Made by a program: the position numbers and the translations under genes. The notes below the pieces were generated by a model. The model was not told the DNA's origin, made no database searches, and saw only the letters and a program-made list of their open reading frames with translations. Below, in pieces: positions 58,362-64,000 of a DNA stretch of 64,000 nt. Position 1 is the first letter of the stretch, and each line of letters starts with the position of its first letter. The DNA comes from Streptomyces aurantiacus (GTDB lineage Bacteria > Actinomycetota > Actinomycetes > Streptomycetales > Streptomycetaceae), in the NCBI RefSeq assembly GCF_001418335.1, contig NZ_LIPP01000036.1, positions 1 through 64,000 on the forward strand, in the 5' to 3' direction.

Positions 58362-59639
58362 TCAGGTCTGCGGGCAGGTGCCGCGGTCGGGGGCCTGGCG
58401 GGAGCGGAGCCACTGGGCGAGCAGCGCGAGGGCGGCGAGGAAGGCGACCGTGGCGGCGTAGGCGACGGATGTCTCGTGGAGCCCGATATGGGTGGTGGCG
58501 ATCCCGGCGACGACCGCGGGCACGCTGAAGGACAGGTAGGAGATCACGAAGGCCACGGAGAACAGTTCACCGCGTTCGGAGGGTGCGGCCATACGGGCCA
58601 GCGTGCCGAAAGTGGCGAGAGCGGAGGCGCCGAATCCGACTCCGGCGACGACGGTGCCGAGTGCCGCGGTGAGCAGGGAGTCCGCCTCGATCCCGGTCAG
58701 GGCGACGAGCGTGCCGGCCAGCAGGAGGCCGGCGCCGAGCGCGAGGGTGTGGGAGACGGGCCGGCCGCGCAGCGCGATCGCGGTCAGGCAGGCCGGTACG
58801 GTCAGCAGGGTGACCACCAGTCCGCCGACGACGTGGCTGGAGAGGCCGAACAGACCCGCGGCGACCGACGGTCCCAGGGAGAGGTAGAGGCCGCCCAGCG
58901 CCCAGCTCGCGACGAGGATCGGCACCAGACGCAGCAGGTCCGCCCGCAGGTGGGAGGCCACTTTGAGGCGGGGCTGGAGGGAGCGGGCCGCCCCGGGCCG
59001 CCGCAGCGACGTCTCGGGCAGGGCCGCGACCGCGGCCGCGGCCGGCAGGAGGGCCGCCAGCAGGAGCACGTACACGAGGCGGGTGGGGTGCGGTCCGTAC
59101 TCGACGAGGATGCCGCATCCCAGAGCGCCAAGGCCCAGCCCGAAGGTGGGTGCGGCGCCGGTGACGAGGCCGGCGCGGTGCGGCGCGTGGGCGGGATTCA
59201 GATCGGCGAGGGCCGCGCCGAGGGCCGTCATGGCGGCCCCGGTGGCGACGCCCTGGACCAGTCGCGCGACCAGCAGCAGGGACACACTGTCCGCGACGAG
59301 GAAGACCGCCATCGACGCGGCTTCCAGCGCGATCGCGGACAGGAGCACCGGGCGGCGTCCGAGATGGTCGGACAGGGCGCCGAGCACCAGCAGTGCCGCG
59401 ATCATCCCGAGCACGTAGACGGCGAACACCGTGGTGAGGGTGGTCGCGGAGAAGTCCCACCGCTGCTGGTAGACGACGTAGAGGGGGGAGGGCGCGCTGG
59501 ACGCGGCCATGAAGAGCACGAAGACGACCGCGAGGGCGGCAAAAGCGGCCGGAGGGTTCAGCTCGCGGCGGCGACGGCGGGGCGGGACTGTGCCGGACGG
59601 CGGGGGTATCTGGTTGTCGGGCAGGGCGGAGACGGACAC
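58362..59639 (-). CDS. MFS transporter
   Basis: Exporter of about 425 residues with twelve predicted helices. FVLFMAASSAPSPLYVVYQQRWDFS is helix 1, and GALSDHLGRRPVLL is the A motif. GTG 59639 is chosen because GGAGAGAG lies just upstream; longer frames add Arg-rich sequence. It is divergent from a TetR gene, with two 20-bp operator copies between, so it is probably induced by its own substrate, for instance a toxic compound. Confidence 0.9.
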   Translation of the reverse strand: MSVSALPDNQIPPPSGTVPPRRRRRELNPPAAFAALAVVFVLFMAASSAPSPLYVVYQQRWDFSATTLTTVFAVYVLGMIAALLVLGALSDHLGRRPVLLSAIALEAASMAVFLVADSVSLLLVARLVQGVATGAAMTALGAALADLNPAHAPHRAGLVTGAAPTFGLGLGALGCGILVEYGPHPTRLVYVLLLAALLPAAAAVAALPETSLRRPGAARSLQPRLKVASHLRADLLRLVPILVASWALGGLYLSLGPSVAAGLFGLSSHVVGGLVVTLLTVPACLTAIALRGRPVSHTLALGAGLLLAGTLVALTGIEADSLLTAALGTVVAGVGFGASALATFGTLARMAAPSERGELFSVAFVISYLSFSVPAVVAGIATTHIGLHETSVAYAATVAFLAALALLAQWLRSRQAPDRGTCPQT

Positions 59640-59650
59640 AACTCTCTCCA

Positions 59651-59705
59651 AACGCAGTGATCGATGCGTTAAGGACGCTACCACTAACGCAGCGATCGGT
59701 GCGAT
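59651..59705. promoter_or_regulatory. two copies of a 20-bp TetR operator
   Basis: AACGCAGTGATCGATGCGTT (59651-59670) and AACGCAGCGATCGGTGCGAT (59686-59705) agree at 17 of 20 positions and each has AACGCA/TGCG arms around GATC. Centres are 35 bases apart. One site is near the MFS start, the other just before the TetR start. Confidence 0.75.
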
Positions 59706-59714
59706 AATTTCCCC

Positions 59715-60284
59715 ATGGTTGACGCTCCGACTCAAGTACGCCCCGGTGGCCGCTCCGCGAAGGTCCGGGCGGCCGTACACCGCGCCGTCGCGCAGCACCT
59801 CGCGGAGGAACCCGAACAGGCCCTGACGATCCCCGCCGTCGCCGCCCGCGCGGGCGTGCACCCGACCACGGTGTACCGACGCTGGGGTTCAGCCGCCCAG
59901 CTCCTCGGCGACGTGGCCACCAGCCGGTTCAGCGGTGACGTCGTCGTGCCCGACACCGGCACCCTCGCCGGTGACCTCGAACGCTGGCTGGGCGACGTGG
60001 CCACCGACCTCGCCGACCCCGACACGCTGGCCCTCATGCGTGCCGCCATCGGCTCAGGACCGGAAGGCGGCTGCGCCTGCATCGGCGACCGCCACGAGCA
60101 GCTCAGCGCCATCATCGAGCGCGAACGCTCCCGCGGCGGCCGTGTCCCCGAGGTGGAGAGCGCCGTCGACTTCCTGCTCGGACCGCTGTACTACCGCGCC
60201 ATCTTCAGCACCGAGCCGGCCTCCAGCGGCTGGGCCCGGGAGCTGGTGGCAACTTTCCTCGCGGCGTCCGAGGCCCTGGCCTGA
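59715..60284 (+). CDS. TetR-family transcriptional repressor
   Basis: Repressor of 189 residues. The DNA-binding part spans about 15-65 (KVRAAVHRAVAQHLAEEPEQA, IPAVAARAGVHPTTVYRRWG). The C-terminal helical domain (LLGPLYYRAIFSTEPASSGW) resembles TetR_C-type exporters' regulators. The ATG lies 9 bases after the second operator copy, so repressor binding would directly cover its start. It is divergent from an MFS gene and presumably controls it and itself. Confidence 0.92.
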   Translation: MVDAPTQVRPGGRSAKVRAAVHRAVAQHLAEEPEQALTIPAVAARAGVHPTTVYRRWGSAAQLLGDVATSRFSGDVVVPDTGTLAGDLERWLGDVATDLADPDTLALMRAAIGSGPEGGCACIGDRHEQLSAIIERERSRGGRVPEVESAVDFLLGPLYYRAIFSTEPASSGWARELVATFLAASEALA

Positions 60285-60361
60285 ACCTGCCACGCGGTGC
60301 GCCGTCCCGAAGAGCTGGTCCGGTTCGGTGGCGGCCGGGGGCGTCGTCTCCTGGAAGACCG

Positions 60362-61216
60362 TCACTTCTTGTCCTGGATGCCGGTCAGATAGTCGCGGAG
60401 GACGTCCTCAAGGTGGTCGAAGGATTCGGCGCAGAAGAGGACCGGCTGGTAGCCGGTGACGACGTACGGCTGTCGCTGGACGGCTGTCGTGTCCAGGGGG
60501 CGGATGTCGGCCCGGGCGATGTTCTCCAGTTCTCCGCAGGACGACAGGAGGGTGGCGCCGCATGCCTTGATGTCGCCGTCCTCCTTGACGAGGCCGGCCT
60601 CCATGGTGAACCAGAACACGTTCGATACGGCGCTCACGGCCTCGCGGCCGGCCAGCCGGCGGACTGTGTGGCCGAACATCTCGTAGAGGTCGGCCCACCG
60701 GTCGTGGGCCAGGGCGGTGCCGTGACCGATGATTTCGTGGATCATGTCGGGTTCGGGGGAGAAGTGCGGCCGCGAGGGGTGCCGGATGTACTGCGTGGCC
60801 TGGAAGCGGCGCTCCGCGAGGGAGCTGTAGAAGTCACGCGGTGCGAGCATGCCGGGGGCTGGGCTGAACCGCGCTCCGGTGAGTTGCTCGATCCTGTCGG
60901 ACACCTCGCCTAGCTGCGGTAGCCGGTCGGCGGGCAGGTCCAGGCGGTCGGCGCCCTCCAGGAATTCCCGGCAGGCGTGCTTGACGTGCGGGCCCGTCAG
61001 GGCCGCGCTGACCGTCCGCCACACGCGCTGTTCCTCATCGGTGTACGCGATGTCAGGAGCCGACGATGCGGGACCGGCGCGGAAGGCCGCCTCGGCGATC
61101 GCGACGCGCCGCCGGTGATAGGCGACGTCATGGTGTCCCGGATGGCTGGGAGGGAAGTCCACGACGACCGTGCCGCCAACGTTTCTGATGTCCGGGTAGC
61201 CGGAGTTCTCCTCCAC
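60362..61216 (-). CDS. aromatic amino acid hydroxylase (phenylalanine 4-monooxygenase-like)
   Basis: Iron- and pterin-dependent hydroxylase of 284 residues. The iron ligands are His160 and His165 in MIHEIIGH and Glu206 in FWFTMEAGLV. Supporting motifs are RDFYSSLAERRFQATQYIRH and PDMIHE. The length is that of the monomeric bacterial enzymes, which lack the regulatory ACT domain. GTG 61216 follows a weak AAAGG. It converts phenylalanine to tyrosine, or has a related substrate. It is in a leftward row with a carboxylate-amine ligase and a hydrolase gene, but gaps of over 140 bases argue for separate transcripts. Confidence 0.92.
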   Translation of the reverse strand: MEENSGYPDIRNVGGTVVVDFPPSHPGHHDVAYHRRRVAIAEAAFRAGPASSAPDIAYTDEEQRVWRTVSAALTGPHVKHACREFLEGADRLDLPADRLPQLGEVSDRIEQLTGARFSPAPGMLAPRDFYSSLAERRFQATQYIRHPSRPHFSPEPDMIHEIIGHGTALAHDRWADLYEMFGHTVRRLAGREAVSAVSNVFWFTMEAGLVKEDGDIKACGATLLSSCGELENIARADIRPLDTTAVQRQPYVVTGYQPVLFCAESFDHLEDVLRDYLTGIQDKK

Positions 61217-61360
61217 GAGGAAGCCTTTCGACGGCCGGTCGGGCCGGCTGGGCCCGGGCTTTCATCGTTGCCGTGCCGCCCGGGCCGCGCGCGCAGCGCA
61301 GGTCCGAACAGGTGAACGGCGATGATCCCGCCGGCCGGGGCTTCGGCAGCCGTACCAGGT

Positions 61361-62560
61361 TCAGCGGGACTCGGTCGTGGCGATGGGCTGCCGCACGACG
61401 GGGTCCGGTGTCTGGGTGTCGGCAGGCGGCGTACCGTACCCCGTCGCCGCCCCGATGGTGTCGGCGGTCAGCGCGTCGACCACGTCCCTCAGGTCTCCTC
61501 GGCGGCCGAAGGCCGCACGCTGGACCGTCGCACCGCCACCCTGTCGGCACCAGCGCCGCAGGGTCCGGCAGACCCGTTCGAACTCGCCGTACTCGGTCAG
61601 CACCGGCCTGACGTCCCGCACGAGCTGGGTGACGAGTTCGTGCACCGGAAGCAGCCGTCCGCCGACCGTGTCCACTCCATGGCCGCGCAGCCCGTCACGC
61701 GCGGCGCGCCAGTACGCGGTGCTGAGCACGGGCTCGGGCAGTTCGGGGCCGGTGTCGCCCTTGCTCACCCGTGCCAGGGCGGTCACCACCATCGCCCTGA
61801 TCAGGACGGCGAGCACGGCGACGACCTCGGCGTCGGCGACGGCGTCCATCACCCGGATCTCCACGGTCGGCAGATGTGTGCACGGCCGGACGTCCCAGAA
61901 GAGCATGCCCTCGTCGACCACCGCTTCGGCCTCCCGCAGGCCGGCGGCGACCTGGTCGTAGTGGTCCAGGGAGGAGAAGTACGGCGGCGGCCCGAAGACG
62001 GGCAGGGCATGCGCCGCCATGGTGCGCCAACTGGCGTAACCGGTGTCACGCTCCGCCCAGAAGGGAGAGTTGGCCGACAACGCGACCAGGGTCGGGAGCC
62101 AGGGACGCAGGTGGTTGCCGACCAGTACCGCCTCCTCCCGCCCCGGTACCTGGACGTGGACGTGCGTCGCCGAGATGACAGCGCCCTCCGTCCTGGCCCG
62201 GAACGTGGCATGGGCGGCAAGGTAGCGGGGATCGTCCCGAAGCCGCGCGGAGCCCAGCACGCCGAGCACAGGGGTGCCCGACGCGTGGATGCGAAGCCCG
62301 TGCGCACCCGCCGCCCGGGCGACCGCGTCCCGCATGGCGGTCAGATGACCATGGACCTGTTCCACGGTGAAGCACGGCGGCGTCTTCGCCTCGACCTGGC
62401 ACTCCATGAGTTCACCGGAGAAGCGATCACCCAGCACGGCCGTGGCCTGCGGCGAAATGCGCGACGCGCCGTCGGCCACGGTCCGGCTGCCGACGGCGGT
62501 CAGGAAATACTCCTCCTCCACTCCCACAGGAGGCGGCTGGTCCCCGAACACGGCTGTCAT
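61361..62560 (-). CDS. carboxylate-amine ligase, GCS2 type (YbdK-like)
   Basis: ATP-dependent ligase of 399 residues. VGVEEEYFLTAVGSRTV is the family opening. ECQVEAKTPPCFTVEQVHGHL and ISATHVHVQVPGREEAVLVGNHLRPWLPTLVALSANSPF are the conserved core of glutamate-cysteine ligase family 2. It joins the gamma-carboxyl of glutamate to an amine. Actinobacterial relatives include EgtA, for ergothioneine, and plain YbdK with weak gamma-glutamylcysteine activity. The lack of neighbouring Egt genes favours the YbdK group. ATG 62560 has no strong ribosome site. Confidence 0.85.
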   Translation of the reverse strand: MTAVFGDQPPPVGVEEEYFLTAVGSRTVADGASRISPQATAVLGDRFSGELMECQVEAKTPPCFTVEQVHGHLTAMRDAVARAAGAHGLRIHASGTPVLGVLGSARLRDDPRYLAAHATFRARTEGAVISATHVHVQVPGREEAVLVGNHLRPWLPTLVALSANSPFWAERDTGYASWRTMAAHALPVFGPPPYFSSLDHYDQVAAGLREAEAVVDEGMLFWDVRPCTHLPTVEIRVMDAVADAEVVAVLAVLIRAMVVTALARVSKGDTGPELPEPVLSTAYWRAARDGLRGHGVDTVGGRLLPVHELVTQLVRDVRPVLTEYGEFERVCRTLRRWCRQGGGATVQRAAFGRRGDLRDVVDALTADTIGAATGYGTPPADTQTPDPVVRQPIATTESR

Positions 62561-62754
62561 ACCGCAACCGTTCCTGCCACCGGCCGGGTCCGCAACGCGA
62601 AGGCCCCGACCCGCGTGACCGGCCTCATCCGGTACAGGCGCCTGACGCCCGGCCCGGCAAGAGACCCGCAGTCACCATGCCGGACGTTGGAACACGGTCA
62701 TGACGGCCGCCCGCCGAACTGCCAGTTGTGCACCTCGATGGCAGTGGGTGGGGA

Positions 62755-63924
62755 TCAGGCAGCGGCGAGCACGGTGTCGAGCCAGTCGAAGGAGCGCTGG
62801 TGGAACAGTGAGAGCGCGCCCTCGTGGCAGTGTTCGCCGCCGCCCTCGTCCTCGCGGAAGGTGATCAGCTCCTTCTGGCACGTCAGCTCCTCCAGCACCC
62901 GCTGCGGCTGGCCCTTGAAGAACTGGTCGTTCTCGGCGTCGAGGACGAGCGTCGGGCAGGTGATGCGGTCGGCGACGCCTGCCAGCGTGTACGCCTCGGT
63001 CGCCTTGACCAGCTCCTCCATGTCGGAGAGGCCGTAGGTCCACAGGCCGTTGCGCACCGCCCACCGCGTGCCGGTGTTCTGGGCCGTCAACGCCTCCAGG
63101 CCGCCAGGCAGCGACGCGGCGCGGTCGACGATCGCGGCGACGGCGGCGTGGAAGTCGAAGACGCCGTCGTGCAGCACGCAGGCGGCGAGCCGGTGCTCGA
63201 AGGCGGCCGCGCGTGCGGCGAGGTAGCCGCCGAGACTGGTGCCGATCAGCACGAGCCGCTCGGCGTCCACCTCGGGCACGGTGAGCGCGTAGTCGACGAC
63301 CGGGATGACCACGGCCTCCCAGTCCGGCCGGAAGTGCAGGCCCTCACGGACGTTGAGGCCCTGGCCGGGGCCGTCGAAGGCGATGACGTTGTAGCCGCGC
63401 CGCAGCGCGCCCGCGGCCAGCGCCAGGTAGTCCTCCTCCAGCGTGGAGTCGTATCCGCCGTGGTAGAGCACGGTCGGGCGCGGGGCGCCGGAGTCGTCGA
63501 CGAGGAAGAGGTAGCCGGGCAACGTGGTGTCCTCGTAGGGGATCCGCAGCGCGCGGACCGGGGTGTCGAGGAGGGCGGCCGCGTCGGCGAAGGTCTGTCG
63601 GGACGCCTCGGCGAGCCGCGCCGACTCGGCGTCGGCGGCGGGGTTCTCGCGGCGGTAGAAGTCGGCGGTGCGGTAGTAGTTGGACGCGCGCAGCAGCGCC
63701 TCCCGGGCGCTGACCCGGTGACCGGCGGCCAGTGCGTCGCGGCCGATGTGTTCCACGCGCGCGGCCGTCGCGGCCCACTCGGCCGACCAGGCGTCCTCGT
63801 CCCCCTCCGGTATGCGCCGGCAGGTGACCAGGACCTCGCCCAGATCGGCCCCGCTGTAGGCGGCGTAGCCCGCGGCGCGCAGCGCTTCGAAGGAGAAGGA
63901 CTCGTCGTCGTAGAGGAACTTCAT
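62755..63924 (-). CDS. alpha/beta hydrolase (FrsA/dihydropseudooxynicotine hydrolase-like)
   Basis: Hydrolase of 389 residues. A helical N-terminal domain of about 130 residues (YDDESFSFEALRAAGYAAYSG) is followed by the catalytic domain. Ser in LVLIGTSLGGYLA is the nucleophile, Asp is in LVLDAENDQF and His in EHCHEGALSLF. HGGYDSTLEED gives the oxyanion loop. GGGAG precedes ATG 63924. A large palindrome just upstream marks it as regulated. Relatives split C-C or ester bonds; the substrate is unknown. Confidence 0.88.
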   Translation of the reverse strand: MKFLYDDESFSFEALRAAGYAAYSGADLGEVLVTCRRIPEGDEDAWSAEWAATAARVEHIGRDALAAGHRVSAREALLRASNYYRTADFYRRENPAADAESARLAEASRQTFADAAALLDTPVRALRIPYEDTTLPGYLFLVDDSGAPRPTVLYHGGYDSTLEEDYLALAAGALRRGYNVIAFDGPGQGLNVREGLHFRPDWEAVVIPVVDYALTVPEVDAERLVLIGTSLGGYLAARAAAFEHRLAACVLHDGVFDFHAAVAAIVDRAASLPGGLEALTAQNTGTRWAVRNGLWTYGLSDMEELVKATEAYTLAGVADRITCPTLVLDAENDQFFKGQPQRVLEELTCQKELITFREDEGGGEHCHEGALSLFHQRSFDWLDTVLAAA

Positions 63925-63945
63925 CCTCGACTCCCTGCTCTCGAA

Positions 63946-63968
63946 CGAGGCGGAACGGTTCCGTCTCG
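63946..63968. promoter_or_regulatory. 23-bp near-perfect palindrome upstream of the hydrolase
   Basis: From each end it reads CGAGnCGGAAC toward a single central base, with the two halves inverted. It lies 22 bases before the hydrolase start. The size and internal spacer bases fit a TetR operator; the regulator gene is probably beyond the right end of the window. Confidence 0.65.
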
Positions 63969-64000
63969 CCTAGGGAGCGTAGCCTTGCGCCTTGGCGAGA

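Noticed and set aside
57069-59660. 863-codon + frame across the unknown protein and MFS genes
   Set aside because: Runs antisense through two genes; Gly/Arg/Gln-rich with no fold.
1-64000. tRNA, rRNA, CRISPR arrays, integrase attachment sites
   Set aside because: None was recognised on reading both strands; no regularly spaced repeats of CRISPR type and no integrase gene were seen.

Overview
This window has the features of a Streptomyces chromosome or a close relative. The base composition is very GC-rich, with G or C in most third codon positions. Many genes start with GTG, a few probably with TTG. Ribosome sites are GGAGG-like, and ATGA stop/start overlaps occur. The gene content also fits: CUT1 sugar transporters, an ROK regulator, secreted glycoside hydrolases with lectin-type domains, and many TetR, LysR and HxlR regulators. 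About 57 protein genes are supported. No tRNA, rRNA, CRISPR array or replication origin was seen.

Layout. 0-9.4 kb is a carbohydrate island. It holds a truncated secreted protein at the left edge, then a forward run of two sugar permeases, a binding lipoprotein, a cytosolic GH36 alpha-galactosidase, an ROK regulator and a Gfo/Idh/MocA oxidoreductase, with a convergent secreted GH43. 9.5-17.3 kb is a six-gene leftward group: tandem-domain Lrp regulator, NodB-fold deacetylase, MHS transporter, SDR, a ketopantoate-reductase-like/M20 peptidase fusion and a DadA-like flavoprotein. Three internal junctions overlap, so this looks like a small uptake-and-degradation pathway for an unknown compound. 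17.6-23.6 kb holds a BASS symporter, an MFS exporter and a very large secreted GH2 enzyme with PA14 and LamG domains. 24-28 kb holds two TetR units with their divergent oxidoreductases, an SDR relic and a cyclophilin.

28.3-32.2 kb is a lactococcin-972-type bacteriocin locus (precursor, DUF1430-type membrane protein, ABC ATPase), next to a decayed IS5-like transposase. 32.2-41.5 kb holds transport and regulator pairs (epoxide-hydrolase-like enzyme, two MFS exporters, two LysR, a GNAT). It also has a LysR-flanked cassette of an epimerase, an F420-reductase-like Rossmann protein and two paralogous SRPBCC proteins. 41.5-52.9 kb carries an SDR and alcohol dehydrogenase, a nucleotidyltransferase and GT1 glycosyltransferase, a cupin, a CGNR zinc-finger protein facing a hydrolase, a DUF2071-like protein, and SDR/HxlR and MDR genes. 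53-64 kb carries an MpaB-type oxygenase, a secreted beta-trefoil lectin, a DUF1906 protein, an unrecognised protein, an MFS/TetR pair, an aromatic amino acid hydroxylase, a GCS2-type ligase and an alpha/beta hydrolase.

The intergenic DNA is rich in palindromes that look like operators, several facing a divergent regulator gene. The most distinctive items are the bacteriocin operon with its 16-bp internal hairpin, the reductase-M20 fusion in its coupled operon, and the twin-SRPBCC cassette. All functions are read from sequence alone; no database search was possible.
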